Source of the DNA: Leptodontidium sp. MPI-SDFR-AT-0119
Lineage: Eukaryota; Ascomycota; Leotiomycetes; Helotiales; Leptodontidiaceae
DNA: 64,000 bases
Assembly: GCA_020726505.1 (NCBI GenBank)
Contig: JAHLEZ010000014.1
Location: forward strand, 558,001-622,000
Direction: 5' to 3'
The position numbers and the translations under genes are program-made. This document shows positions 1 to 13,000 of this stretch, piece by piece; position 1 is the stretch's first letter; each line of letters opens with the position of its first letter. The notes below the pieces were generated by a model. That model was given only the letters and a program-made list of their open reading frames with translations, was not told where the DNA came from and ran no database searches.

Positions 1-538
1 ACGACCGGAAGGAGTGAGCACTTTTGCTGGACTTCCTCCAACATATGAGCCAGACCCAGCGCAAATTCAAATGCTTTGACCATCCCTTGAGCTTGCGCGG
101 AGCTTGTTGATCCACCTGTGCTCTCCAACAAGTGCAGTAAAATATCGAATGCCATCTTCCAATATTTCTGTCCTGAGTTGTCCTTCAAGTAGGACCACAG
201 CTCACCATCCGTGTGCTCGTGTACTCGCGATGTAAACTCAGAGATAGCTTCCTCCGGGGTCTTCTTGTTTGCATCGAGTGTTTCAAGAACCAGCTTATCA
301 ACGTCCTCAAGAACTCGAGCGAGTGATCGAATATCATCCGAAGTCGTGGTTGAGAAACCCGGAAGCGGTGGAAGCAGATGGCCTGCCTTCTTGGACGCTA
401 GTTATAGCAAAAGAAAAAAAAAGTCAGAACAATATCCCTCCGACATTGTGTCCCAACGCCGTCAAGCGAGGTATCTTGATTTGAAAACTCACAAGTCCAT
501 CCGATCAATGGCCACTTCTGGCTTCGCAGGCCAACCAT
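1..538 (-). CDS. 5' part of an unrecognised protein gene (runs off left edge)
   Basis: Two exons can be read on the minus strand: 538..493 (ATG at 538) and 397..1. They are joined by a 95-nt intron (492..398) with GTGAGT donor, CTGAC branch site, pyrimidine tract and TAG acceptor. Splicing keeps the frame (phase 1) and gives about 147 residues, starting MVGLRSQKWPLIGW and continuing as an acidic, leucine-rich helical segment without signal peptide or membrane span. The open frame reaches base 1, so the rest of the protein lies outside the window. I do not recognise the family; it could be the N-terminus of a large signalling or NLR-like fungal protein, but nothing seen here proves that. The gene structure is better supported than any function. 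Confidence 0.5.
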
Positions 539-2831
539 AATTATCTATCGAATCTCGAGAGACGACTGTCCTGTGTGGACTGGATTGCAAGTGATATGTC
601 CTTAAACTTGAACTTGTTCTTGCACTTGATTCAAAGAAGTTAAGAGGGGGGTGCTCTCTCTTTTAGGCCTCCACAGCGAGGCTGAACAAGGCTCCCGATG
701 TGTCAGGCTTTCAGCTTCATATGAGGAAGCCCACACCTGCTAACGAGCTGCTTCAAGGCAGGACAACACAACACAACACAACACAGCCCCGGGCAAGCAA
801 GGAAATAAAAGAAATTTTTTCATAACCAAACGGTTGCTTAGATACGATTTTTCGTAACAATGGGCAAGAAAGTAGCAGAACACACTCAGCAGAAAATAAG
901 ACAAAACATGCAAATCCGTATTTGCAGGTTTCAGTCAAAGTGACAGATCACATGAGAACTTCAACTCACAGCACTGCTATGAAAGCACATTAAAACCCAG
1001 TGATTCCCATAAGCGAAATAAAGTCGGTCTAAATGTGAGGAAATGAAGCTTCAGGTGAGGTTTGACAGGGGTCGACTTAGCCCGTACGTTTGTTGACTTT
1101 GAACTCTCAAAATCTCGCTTCGCCCTTCTTCCCCTTTCAACATCAGCTCCCAGGTCTATCTATGCACAGGATAATGCAAAAACCGACTGCTGCTGCAGTC
1201 TCTTCTAGATGCATTTGAGGTAACGTAAGGAGTCATCGACGCTACCTTCCGATGGTGGAATAAATTGAGCCCAGCAGCACTGCAAGAGCGTGACAAACGG
1301 ACATTGAGCCTCCTGCGTATTGCGTATTACCCGAGTACTGATGCTGATATTCAGATATACATTAGCTGAGGGGCCTTGCTCCACACTGCATTATACTTCG
1401 CCGTTAAATTTTCAACCATCCCTAGGTCCTTGTTAGACATCTAGCGCGATCATACGGGTCAATTAATCACAGGTCAAGTTCCCTAGTCTTGTTTTTGTAT
1501 CTCTACTAATCCAACTAATCTAGCCTTTCGAAATGTGCGAAAATAAACGTTTATACCCCAGGTATAGCGAATCTACTATTTTATTCCCAGATAAGCTCAT
1601 TGAGTTGTTGCCGTTTTCTAAAAGTGTAGAAATTGCACCGCAAGTCTTAAACCCACTTATTTCATGTAACCCCTTAACTGCTACATACAGGTCTTTTCAG
1701 GGTGCTTCGCTGAAGGGAGGCGCTATGGTTGCCCAAATTACAGGGCATGCACGCTAAGAGCGCGAATTCTTCGCTTAATCAGGCTCTCGCTGCAGGGTCT
1801 TACAGGCTCTGCGCGGACCTGTTTTGAATGGCAGCTGGTGGCAGTTAAGGGGATAGAGCGTCTCTCCATCATGCCAGCTCATGCCAGGTCCAATCTCGTG
1901 GACAGTAAGTATATGTCTGATTCAATCCAAATACAGTGACTAGATCATTCAATTCATCTATCAATAAACAAAAATAACTCAGGGGGAAAGAATAACAACA
2001 ATGCAATATGCGAGGTGGTCAAGTTGACGATCTTGGTACATCTTTCCATTACTGAGCTATCTTGTCTGCTCTGCTATGCTATGCTCTGCTCGAACTTCTA
2101 TCAGGTATCATAGGTAACTTAACTCCCACCCCGGACATTACACTGCAAAATCCCCCCCACCAGCTACACCGCTGAAACTGCACTGCACTCTATGAATCCC
2201 CCGCGTCCACATCTCCCCCCCTCTCTCTCTTCCCACTCAATCCAAAACAAAAATTTCCTATGACCCAGCCTTCAAAAGGCCAGTTGGGTCATCATCACAC
2301 ATAACACATCCCATCAAATCATCTCTCAATTAAAAAAATCAACCTGCAAAAAAAAAAAAAGCAATCCCGTCCTATTCGGAGGATAACTCCCAGCGCAGCA
2401 CAGCGCAAAGCGACCTTCCTTCTATCAACAAGCACAATCATGATGTACGTAGAGCAAACAACAACGACAACGACACATCAAATCCAATCCAGGTCGCGAG
2501 AAATAAGCAAACGATGGTATCAAAAAATAGCACAAAACATCCAATCCCACCAATAAAGCCAGATACCGAGAGCCCGAAAAAGAGTAGCATGCGTGCATTC
2601 GTATGTTGTGGAAACAGATGTCCTCTCCCACCCCCTTTATATATAGCCGAGCCGAAGCGAGATAAAAATCGAAATCCGGCCTGTCGTAAAGCAAAGTCCA
2701 AACAAGCCAAGGCACCATTGCAATCCCATTGTGACTGAGCCGGCCACTCTCCGTGTATAAATATTGTGCAGGTGAAAGCAAAGTGAAGCATCGCAAAAGT
2801 TGGAAGGAGCTTCGTCGTTGAGGAAAGAGTG
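539..2831. other. Intergenic region, no gene seen
   Basis: No convincing coding exon was found on either strand. Open frames such as 1533-1757 are short and lack splice or family support. The right part, roughly 2100-2831, is rich in short pyrimidine and A runs (for example an A run near 2348-2360) and is probably the 3' UTR and terminator region of the adjacent areA-like gene. Confidence 0.5.
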
Positions 2832-5800
2832 TCACAGACTCATCGTCAACCATTCCCATTCCTGAGGTCCAGCACCGGCACCTCCGACACCATTCTGTCC
2901 CATGACCATCCCAGGGGGTGGTCCACTCATGCCATTCATACCAGGCATTCCCATACCAGGTCCCATGGGCCTCGTCGTCATACCAAATCCGTTAGCAAGA
3001 CCAATGTTCGTCATGCTGCCCGAGTTCATCATGCCCATACCAAGTGACTTCGCAGCTTCGTTCGAACCTGTCGAGTTCTCGGGGGAATCTATATCCATGC
3101 TCTCGATCGCACTGACAGATTTACTGTGTCGACGCTGACGTTTTGGGGCCACGGCTACGTTTGAGCGCGGCATACTAGATGCTGCTGCCCCAGGTCCTGG
3201 AGTGGGCTTGGGAGGAGCAGCCGCGATTGGAACAACTCCCTTTCCACCGCTTACGCCGGTTGTACCAACAGACGACCCCGCAGATCCGTGATAAGAAGTC
3301 GGTGTGCTGGCTGTGCTCCCCCCGCCTGCAGATCCAGACACCGATGGTGGACTCTGGCTCTCATTAACACTCCTGGCTCGTACGCTAGTTGGTGTAGTTG
3401 CCTGAGTTGCGGGGGCGGTATTGGTGGTCGTCACGATGGAATTTTTCCGGGTGTTAGGACCACTTGTGGATTGAACGCCCATCTTCTTCGAAGCACGGGT
3501 TGCTGCACCACCTGATCCGCCAACCGGAAGAGATGCTCCTGATCCCCGATTTCGTTTCTTGATAACATCCGTTTTCAGCGAAAGTGGTCGAACAACACCA
3601 TGAAGCTTCAGGAACAGCCCACAAGCGTTGCAGAGCGGATGGCCTTCAGGGTTTCTCCTCCATAGTGGTGTGGTTTGCGTGAAGCAATTTGTGCAGGTTG
3701 TTGGAACGCCATTTTCACCCTGAGCTGCAGCCCCCGCAAGATTTGTGGACGAGCCATGTTTTGAACCCCCTGGAGATGATGGTCGACTAGGGCCAACAGA
3801 TGAGAAGCCGGACATATTGCCCTCAGGCGGAGAGTTGGGGTTTGACTGTCCCATATGTTGCTCAAACATTCCATTACGTTGTCCCAGCAGAGCCGTATTC
3901 GGGGTCGAGGCAGTCCTTGGAATCTTCTGCCGTCTGTCATTTCTTGACCGATTATCAGATACTGACTGCGCAGATGCATGTGTTCTCCCAAGCGAGCCTC
4001 CAGATCCATCCCATTCCAGCGGCGAGGAAATATCGGCAGCTCCTCCAATAGTAACTTGTTTTCTTGGGGGACCACCTGGATACCGCGCGGCTTGAGTATT
4101 AAATTGCCCAGGCAAAGTAGCATCCCACTGCAATCCACCTGGTCCCATCTCCATATTGGGGTCGTCCATTGGTGACTGAGCGAATTCGTGCTGCATCATG
4201 AGCGTCCTATCAGCAAATGCCGCCCCCTCGTCATCCTCGTTATCTGAATCCCCTCCAAAACTAAACATGTTCTCATGTCCCATGTGAACGCCAGGCGAGC
4301 GTGCAGGATGATCTGGCTGAAAGACTTGAGAAGGGTCAATATGTTGCGCCATTCCAAAAGATGCTGGCGAAGTAAACGAGTTCGAGGGACCTGCCGACGT
4401 AACTTGCGTGAACATCGAGCTACCATTGGCATTATACATATACTGGGGGGCCATAGAGTTGGAGAGACTTGAGGGCCCATGGCTGAAAGTATGAGGTCGC
4501 TGATGTCGCATATCCATGCCGTGCTGGGGAAAGTACATTTGCTCATTCTCCGGAATGGGCTGAGGTGTCGAAACTGCGGATGGATAAGCACTTCCCGGTG
4601 GAGAATAGTAGTCGTTTGAATTCATAGATGAAGAGGGCATTGAGGCGTTATTATACATGGCGGAAAACGGACCGTGCTGCACGAGGGGAGATTGTGAGGG
4701 TGAGAAGGGGAAGTTGGTTTGGAAGGGCCCGGCGGAGGTAATTATCGGATCGTGGTCCATATTAAATGTATCGAGGTGAAAAGGGAGGCCGTGGTTATTT
4801 AGGCGCTGCATTTCGGGCGGATGAGGTTGATCAAGAGAGTATTCATGTAGCTCGTCTTCGTGGTTGGGTTCATTGGGAATCATGATGCTGTTGACGGCTG
4901 GGACATGAGGGGAGAAATCCGCAGGTCGTTTCCGAGGCTAAGTTATCATCAGTATCCTATGAAATGACGCTTGCCAAAAAGCAAGTTTTGCTAGCTCAAA
5001 GAAGCAGTAACTCACGCGTCTCTCATCTATACTCGTCTTTCGGACATGTCTTTGTACATAGTTGAATTCTTCGTTGTGGCGAGGGATGTGATGTGGAACC
5101 GGAACGGACTGAGGGACTGCGAATTGGGCTGACTCTTTCCGCATCTTGATCGGAATCGCAGATGCTACAGCATTAGACTTCTCGGTACTGGATTTCTCGG
5201 CCTCCTTCTTGGTCATCTCTGGAGAAGGCGACATGCCGAGTCCAGCAGGCGTAGAAATATTGTCCGAAAATATATAGTCATCTAGATTCATTGGGTCCTG
5301 CTGCTCCATGGGGGTGATTGTCTGGTCCGAAGATTTCCTTAACTGTGCGATTCCACTCGGCGCAGATTGAGTCTGCTGTTTTGATAACCTGGTATGAGGA
5401 ATTAGACGATGTACCTCTACATTGGTACATCCTTTCAATGCATACCTTGCAGCCTCCTCCGCTCGCTGTTTGCGCAAATTCATAGCCATCATGCGCCATG
5501 TCAAATTCTCCATGCGCTCCGAGTTGGGCAATTGCCTCTTCGTCTTGCTGTACAAGCGCCATATTTGAGTAGCCAACGGATCCTTTTTTTGCATCTCATC
5601 GGGGCTGTCGAGCGAGCTGTCGGCAGCGTCATCTTTCCAGGTAGGAAAGAAACTCTCGCGCAGCAAATCCTTGCGCGCACTGCTCCCTGCCGAGAAATCC
5701 AGCTTGTCCAACTCACTCGCGCCCGAGTCTGCGTTATTGTTGTATGAAGCCGCTCCGGATTGAGGAGTGACAGAGGTATTCGCGGTAGAGGGGGAGGTGG

Positions 5801-6017
5801 TCGAGGTAAAGGCCTCGTCGGAAAAGGAACCTGCGGGTCTGCGAGGGAAGCGGAAGTCGTGCTCTGTTATTGAAGTTGCGGAAGAGGATGTAGTATTGGA
5901 TTGAGGCTCTCCATTGACATTGTTGTTGGTACTGGACATCAATGTGTCGGAAGATGGAGGTGGGTGGGCACGCTGTAATAGTCCCCCACGCTCCTCATAT
6001 TGTGCCGCGCCAGACAT
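2832..6017 (-). CDS. areA: AreA/NIT2-type GATA transcription factor, global nitrogen regulator
   Basis: Three exons, 6017..5446, 5388..5016 and 4937..2832, give 1016 residues. Introns are 5445..5389 (57 nt, GTATGC/CAG) and 5015..4938 (78 nt, GTGAGT/TAG). Residues about 140-183 form the AreA N-terminal conserved block ([14 protein letters not shown]... [12 protein letters not shown]). A single GATA zinc finger of the Cx2Cx17Cx2C type uses Cys730, 733, 751 and 754 (TTPLWRR and CNACGLFLK are visible), followed by a basic tail. The extreme C-terminus ends EWEWLTMSL, the element that contacts the NmrA co-repressor in characterised homologues. Large low-complexity Ser/Pro/Gly/Met-rich stretches flank the finger. 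Family knowledge: it activates nitrogen-catabolic genes at HGATAR sites when preferred nitrogen is lacking. Length and all key residues look intact, so this is an active gene. The ATG at 6017 begins MSGAAQ. Confidence 0.97.
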
Positions 6018-6116
6018 TCTGGGAGGAGCAACAGCTGCTCCGGCGGAACAGACCCTCCTCTATGCAATACAGGAAGGGCAGCCGGATACCGCGCAGAGTG
6101 GAGTGGTATTATGAGG

Positions 6117-6122
6117 TTATCT
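6117..6122 (-). promoter_or_regulatory. GATA site upstream of areA
   Basis: AGATAA on the areA sense strand about 100 bp upstream of the ATG fits the HGATAR consensus bound by AreA-type factors. Autoregulation through such sites is known for this family; here it is only inferred from one match. Confidence 0.25.
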
Positions 6123-7636
6123 GGAGAGTTGTCGGGTGAAGACCGGTGCTCGATTTTGGTCGTGGATCCTGACGCTGCGCTGGTTGTGTCTCTCTTCCTT
6201 CTTGTCTATCCCCCGATGCAGACACTGACTTGGGAAATTCCGACTCTGCGACAGTAACGAACGAGCTCGTTCGCCGTACTCGCAGGCGGGATGACAGGAG
6301 GGGAGGAGGGCAGGTCGATTGTTGGTCGAGGGGCGCGAATCAGATGCAGGCAGTAGGCGACGATACCCGAGGGGAGGGCAGAGGGATATGGATGGGTGGT
6401 GGAAGTGTCGCAATGTAATGATGATGGCAATGATGATAGCGCCTCGTTGCAGAACAAAGGTGCAAAGGTGCAAATTGCGCAGAGGACGATGATGTGCAGA
6501 TTTTTGCTTTAGGTTGGGCCAGGTGGGATGGGATGGGATCGGAGGGATGCGCAGGAGGAAAAGAGTTACAGGACGAGTCGGTGCTCAAGTCAAGTCTCGT
6601 CGCTGGCTAGCTGTCGGCGTTAGGAGGAGGAACTGGGTTGGGAGGGAGGGGAGGAAGTCTGGCTGCCGATGCTTGACACTCTTGACTAGACTTGACTTCA
6701 CTGACTTGACATGCAATGCCCGCGCCGCCGAGAGAGGAGCGCAGAGGAGAAGAGAGGGAGGAGGTACGTACCGGGTACTTTCTGATGAGAAATGCGCAGT
6801 GACCCGCGGTGGTATGCGTCCGTCGTCGTCGGCAGTAGCGCAAAGAGCAGTAGTAGTGTGGTAGTGTAGTGTCGTAGTGGCCTAGAGGATTATTGGACAG
6901 GATTCTTCGTTCTATTCCATGTGAAGGTCGTGCTGTAGTTCCGAAGTAGTGGAAGTAGTAGTATGATGTAGTAAATGAGTAGGTACAGTAGTAGTGTGTG
7001 AGCCAGACAAGGACGAATAGAGCGAATAACATCAGCGAACAGTAAGCCCACGCTCCCTCACTTGCACTGCAGTAAGTAGTGTCTACGGACCGTTTGCCTC
7101 CCCTCTGTGGTTCTTTCTTTCTTTCTGCAAGGTCTGTCAAGGCTGGGCCTGTCTAGGCTGGGTGGGGGGAAAAGTACCTAGATCTAGTTTCCTAGAATCT
7201 AGCTGTGTCTACTCTCCACATAGATAGAGTACTGGTACAGTACATCCGTCCCCCCACCACGCTAGGTTCTACTACTACCAAAAACGAGTCAATCGAGCGA
7301 GCGAGCGAGTCGTTCGTTTCGGCAGTAATTTACTACCGTACTAGTATTTCCTTCCCTTGTGAAGCATTTGACTGGCATGGTGGCATGGCATGGCATCACT
7401 AGCAGCGACCCCCCCCCCCCCCTCGACTTCTGCGCGAGTGTGTGTGGAGCGCATGGACAGCGCACCACTCAAGTTCCAGCGAGTCGTACCGAGAGAGCAG
7501 GATGCCTGTAACGCCTGCAACGATGGCGGTCGGCCCTCGTCTTTGGGAGGACAAGCCTGCTGCAGGCCTGCCGTGGGTGGTGTGGAATTGGTGAATGGAT
7601 GGGGGTGGTATGTATGTATGTAGTGGGATGTGGTGT

Positions 7637-7670
7637 GGGCGTGGGCGTGGGCGTGGGTTGGGTGGGTGGG
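7637..7670 (+). repeat. G-tract cluster (G-quadruplex-like)
   Basis: Seven GGG tracts are separated by loops of one to three bases on the plus strand, beginning GGGCGTGGGCGTGGGC and followed by GT-rich repeats to about 7693. It lies about 1.6 kb upstream of the areA start codon, with the G-rich strand opposite to the areA sense strand. Confidence 0.6.
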
Positions 7671-10030
7671 TGCAAGTGGGTGGGTGTGTGTGGGTGTGCT
7701 GCAGCCAGCGGCGCTTTAGTGGAGGATGAAGCAAATGCTGGTCCATGCTAGAGACAACGTAGACTACGCCCCGGGACCGAACCCAGCCCAGCCTTTCTGT
7801 TGCAGCTTGTAGCTTGCAGACCAGACCAAGCAGAGGCCAGTCAAAAGCCGACTGACCTATTATTACCGACAGCCCTCTCCGAGCAAGCTTCTAGACGAAG
7901 AGGGGCAGCGTGTAATAATAGAGCAGAACCGCTCCCTCACACTCTACGAGTAGCAGAGAGAGAGAGAACCCGAATACCATGAGAAAGCAATAGAGATAAA
8001 CTCAAAAAGCTCCCCAGTCAGAAGCAGATTAACTTTGCAAGTGTCTCCAAAGATCCCCAGAACCCTCCCCATCGACCGCTCGAATAAGTTCCGGGAAGAT
8101 GACGAGTGAATTGGGGAAACGGGGCAAGAGTTATGTCAGAAAGAGTTCGGATATCGAGTAAAGAATGGGGGTTGTAAGAGAGAGAGAGGGACAACACGGA
8201 TGAGCTTCATTTCTGTCCCGTACAATAATGGGGGGGTAACATGAGTTGAAACGCTGTTCCACATAGCAGTGGGTGAGTGAACAGACCGGATGTGGTTCAT
8301 GGTCTTTCTAGAAGAGGGGGGGGAGATGCAGAACATGTTCCTTCACCTGCTCCATTTAGAATTCCATTACATACCCCAAATCCAATCCTGCCCAACTTCT
8401 TTTCACTGCAACCCCCTCCACGATTTTGATACTGCGCTGTACTGTACTGTGCTGCAATTTATGCTGCACCCCTTCTTGCTGCATCTATCTGCAGGACAGG
8501 CCAGCAGCGCCTTCCATCGGCCCTCTGTCATGAGTCTCGCATCTCACACACACAAGGCATGGCATACCATCCCACACCTCCTATTTCCAAGTCGGACGGG
8601 GAGCCATGTTTGTCTCTCCCACCCGTCAAGATGCCAATCTTCGAATATCTACCGTGCCGTCCACCTGCAAGCAAGTCAATCCTGAGCATGAACTTGCTTC
8701 ATCACCACCACGCACTCTCTATCCACTCCACTTAGTCGCAGCAGCGAAGTAGCAGGTACATGAACGCGTCGCTGGCTGCTGCATCGACGCGCCGTTCCAT
8801 GAAATGCAATTACGGACAGCTCTAGAATATCTCCACCAGCTCCTCCCTCCTCCACCTGCAACAAGCTCACCTTTCTAATTCCTCATCGCTGCCGCTGAGT
8901 CGCACATCTCATCTTTTTTCCCTACGGAGTACTACTGAAGCTATTTCCCTCCTCGTCGCTTGCTTCAGGGGCTCTCGCTCCCCCACGAAACAAAGCAACA
9001 CACCTAAGCGAGACCGCCGTCAAAACCCTCCCCCGTCCTCTACCTCCCCAAGTACGAACCCCATGGATCGTAATTACCTTACGCAGATATAAAATGGGAT
9101 AAAGTAAAAAAGCAAGTGTAGGTAAGCCAAACAGCATGACATAGTGTAGCATCGCTGCCCGTTTTGACCCTGTACTGACTACTGAGTACTCCGTACATCC
9201 CCCCCCCCCCTCCTGGCTGAAATGGCAGGCCAGCCCACCCGCCACCCTACCCACCACGCACCTACCCTTGTACATTAGGAACAGGGCACCCTGTCCTGCA
9301 TCGCGGGATGAAGTGGGGGTTGTATTGAACTGCACGCTTCAGTGCAGCCAGCAGTTGTCGACGTCGTACTCGACCAGGAGCTTGACCTTCCATGTTCCTT
9401 CTGGGCCAAAGTTCCAAACAGCCACTCAACCCTACAACCAACCAACCACGCTTTTCGCTTCACTTCACCCAAACCCAAGTCAGCGGTAAAATATCCAATC
9501 CCCATTGCCTGTCAAAGAGCTAGGTATTTATTTGACTTTCTCGACTCGAACCGTTACCCTCCTCACGAAACACAAAAAGCTTCTGACTCGTACTAAACCT
9601 CCGTCTATTCCCTTCCATAGACCGTATTCTAACGACAGGTGGGATTCCCCCGACATGCATACACCAAACCAAAACCAAAACCTGCCCATCTCATCTCATC
9701 TCGTCTGTCTCGTTTCGCGCGTAGCAAGACGAAAAAAGTGATAATATAAATGGGCTTTTCTTTTCTAAGCCGGGACCGAAAAGCCGGCCATCGTCAATAG
9801 CATGTACTGTACGGAGTACTCGTACCTCACCGATCCACACGATAATACTGCATCTAGACGTCAGACAGACCCAGAAGTTACAGCGAGCTTCGAGCTTCCT
9901 GCACCTAGCTGCACCTCACTGCAGCAAAACAGCTTCAAAAATAATTAACCGACCGGCATCCCCCTCCCACGAACCACTCCCTCAGTCCAGGGGCAGGGGT
10001 AGCTCTTGTCTCTGCCTTGCCCCTCCTCTC

Positions 10031-10074
10031 TTCTCCTCTCCTCTCCTCTCCTCTCCTCTCCTCTCCTCTCCTCT
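10031..10074 (+). repeat. (CTCCT)n pentanucleotide microsatellite
   Basis: Eight to nine consecutive CTCCT units, giving a pure polypyrimidine tract of about 44 bases on the plus strand, inside the gene-free region. Confidence 0.9.
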
Positions 10075-13000
10075 TTCACAGCAATTGCAGCAATTGCAAG
10101 ACTTCCAATTGGTCAATCCGCCTAAATTAACTCTTTGACTCTTTTTTTCAAATCCCAAAAGCCTTACCTTACCTTACCAAGCTTCGAAGCCTTGCGCATC
10201 CCGAGAGAGAGAGAGAAAAGACAAGAAAAGTAAACAGAGATCTACAAATCAAACCCCGCCAAAAAAAAAAAAAATTTCGCTTCCCTTCCTTTTCTTTGAT
10301 AATCATTGATGATCTATCTCTCTTCTGATTATCAGTTCAAGCCTCGGCGATATTTCCTCCTCGTCGCCGCAGCCCACTGTACCATGCGCCTTCTCAAGAC
10401 CAGATTTGATGATCACTCACGGATTAGTTATCCATCCATACACCAACCACACACCATACGTAGCATTGTAAATAACAAAACATACATGTATCCTGCAACA
10501 GAAATTTTCTGAAGCGTCATCTGGAGCTGTACGAAAATATGTAATCCAATCCAAGGCAGCCAGAATTTGATATGAAATGATTTGATATGATTTGGAAGCA
10601 CACCAAAGGTACCAGTACTGCTGCAAAGGAGGTAAGAAAAGAAAAGAAAATCTCTTCATAGTCCCAAATAAGCAAGAAACGATATCTTGAAAGTGCAACT
10701 TTTCCATTTATTTTTTATTGTTTCGCCACAATGGATGTCTGGTCCATCGACGACCTGCAGTTCGTACGTCGGCGGCGGCGACATCCGTTGCGAACTCGGC
10801 CATGCGCCGAGAACTCGGTTTTGAAAATACCGTTTTGGCTGGCTAGCTGTATGGCTGGCTGGCAATATTCTGTTTGGTGGGTCAGCTCGTGTGGTTGTCC
10901 TTCGTAGGGCTAAATTCCACGCCTCCCTCCCTGCCCCCCAGCCTCGTGTCGTCAACATACATAAATTTACATCGGCTTTTGGTGGGGAGCAGTACGAAAG
11001 GTAAATTTACAGAAGAATAGGACGCACGTATGTAAATTTACAGTTACTACATCTCAGCGGAGAAAGTGTTGTTGCGTGCGGATCGCCTTGGTCTGGTTCT
11101 AGGTCTGGGTTTGGCATCAGACGAATGAGCTAGTGCTATGGTAAGCAGGATGCATCTCATCTCATCTCATCCCATCTCATCCCGCCCACAGTCGTCGGCT
11201 CGTCCATGATTCAGGGTCAAGGTCCTCCTTCATCATCCCACATGAGTACCGTGCACCACATGCTGGGCATAATGAGACAGAGGGGCGTGTGGCTTCAATC
11301 AGTGTGAATTTAAGTTCAGTTCCGTCAAATAGAATTCCAGCCAGTGGCGCGTCGCGGCACCAGAGCAGCGAATCTTTACGGTACGGAGTTCACAGTTCGG
11401 TCAACTCCCCGCTGGCTTGAACTCTGATAGAAAGGCTGAAAGCCTCCTCCTCTTCTCAAACTCTGTTTTAGGGAGGGGGGGTTCTAGAATAGGTAGAAAG
11501 TCTATCCAAACTTAAACTTTCCCCTAACTAACTTCCAGACCTATTCAACAGCGTACAGGTAAAGTATAAACTGGGTAAATTCTGATTTGAGCTTCAGTGC
11601 CTAGTTTGGCTTCGTTGTTTCCTCTCAACCTGTCTCGGATCCTAAGCGAGGTATTTCGGATAGCTGTCCAACAAATAGGCACCTTGCGCTTGTATCGCTG
11701 AACGCCCGCGTGGTGGATAGATGCGCAGAAGCTTCAGATCTACAGTGAACATTGACAGTGACATTAATCTTCCCCAAATTGATTCGACTACTACTCGAGT
11801 ACAACCAACGCTGGAGCATCGTGGAACATCGGCATCACGATTCACAATTTGATACAATCCAGATTTCGCTAAGTCGGAGCCAGAGCCGACGAGTGAGAAA
11901 GGAGAACGGCAGGGCACGGCAGGACCAACAAGAAACCTTGAACTACCAACAAAAGAAAACAGGGGACCAGGTCCACGGACATGCCCCACTACGAAAAGAG
12001 TCCGTGGATCCTGAACTCGATGACCCCTCCTTCCTTCCATCCCTTCCATCTCATCGTCGGTCGGTCTGGCAGTTAGTCTATTTCTTAAATAGCCTAAAAG
12101 GGGATCTCCAGGATGAATCAATGGAATGCCTGCGAATGCATCTCGACGTCGGGCGCAATACAGTACCGGTATTATGATAGGGCGGCAGTTGCCAGTTGCC
12201 AGTTGCAGTGTAACAGCTGGTCCGATGCATCTGTATCTCATCGGACATCAGAGCGACAACCGTTGCAGCAACAGTAGTAGACGGAAAATTCCAGCCGTCC
12301 AGTGTCCATTCACTTCAATTCACTAGGTAAGATATTTTTTGATTCTGCACTCCGAAGCAAAGTCAGAGTCGCAGCAACAACAGCCTTGTGTCCGTACTCC
12401 GTAGCTCGCGATCGATCCCCTCCAACACATTCGTGCTTTTGCTCTTCTTCCATGACCAGCCTCCAGCCATCCTTCCGGCGATCCCTAAGTCCACAGGAGC
12501 TAATTTACATTTCGAACTTGACTTTGAACTTTGTGAGTGTTTTGAGAATAGCGGCAGTAAGTTTACCAGCGCAACGGAGCCACTGAAATAGGAGTCTAGC
12601 TTGGAACAGCACTCTCCTCCGATTCTAGGGCGAGGATGAGGGCGGCGACAGACACATTCCGAAGTCTTCCGAAGGGGTTTTTCATATCTCCCCATTACGA
12701 ATAATTCCGTGCCAGAGAGAGAAAAACAGCCGCAATAATAAATAAATTGATGATTTTCCTGCCCCTCTTCGCACCTTGTTAATTGCGGGCTTCTGATTTG
12801 ATGCGATCCACATCGGGTTTGTGTTGAGGAGAGAAGATGAGGAGACAAAGTTGAGGTCAAGTCAGGTCCACCAGCTGGCCGCTGCACTGCACAGTTGACG
12901 ACTTTCGAGGCTGGGCACGGAGCCACATCTTCAACGTCCAAGATGCGGCCCTCGTGGGAGTGGAGCAAGTCAATTCATAGTGGGGAGCTAGCTGTGGTAT

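Noticed and set aside
2425..2859. Minus-strand open frames of 117-144 codons just past the areA stop
   Set aside because: They lie in the presumed areA 3' UTR, give Cys/Leu-rich composition without domain, and overlap each other in different frames.
3608..4138. 176-codon minus frame inside areA
   Set aside because: It is a shifted-frame shadow of the GATA-factor exon, whose own frame carries all conserved motifs.
6607..7140. 177-codon minus frame upstream of areA
   Set aside because: Repeat-driven Tyr/His/Arg-rich composition, no domain, and no splice link to areA.
7399..7746. His/Pro/Thr-rich frame
   Set aside because: A direct product of the GT/G-rich simple repeat on the opposite strand.
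9530..9600. GGTTCGA-like box on the minus strand considered as a tRNA gene
   Set aside because: No matching A box, anticodon arm or acceptor pairing was found around it.
11642..12241. 199-codon minus frame, and the 201-codon frame at 12363-12968
   Set aside because: No recognised domain, no signal peptide, no plausible intron chain, and competing frames of similar length on the other strand.
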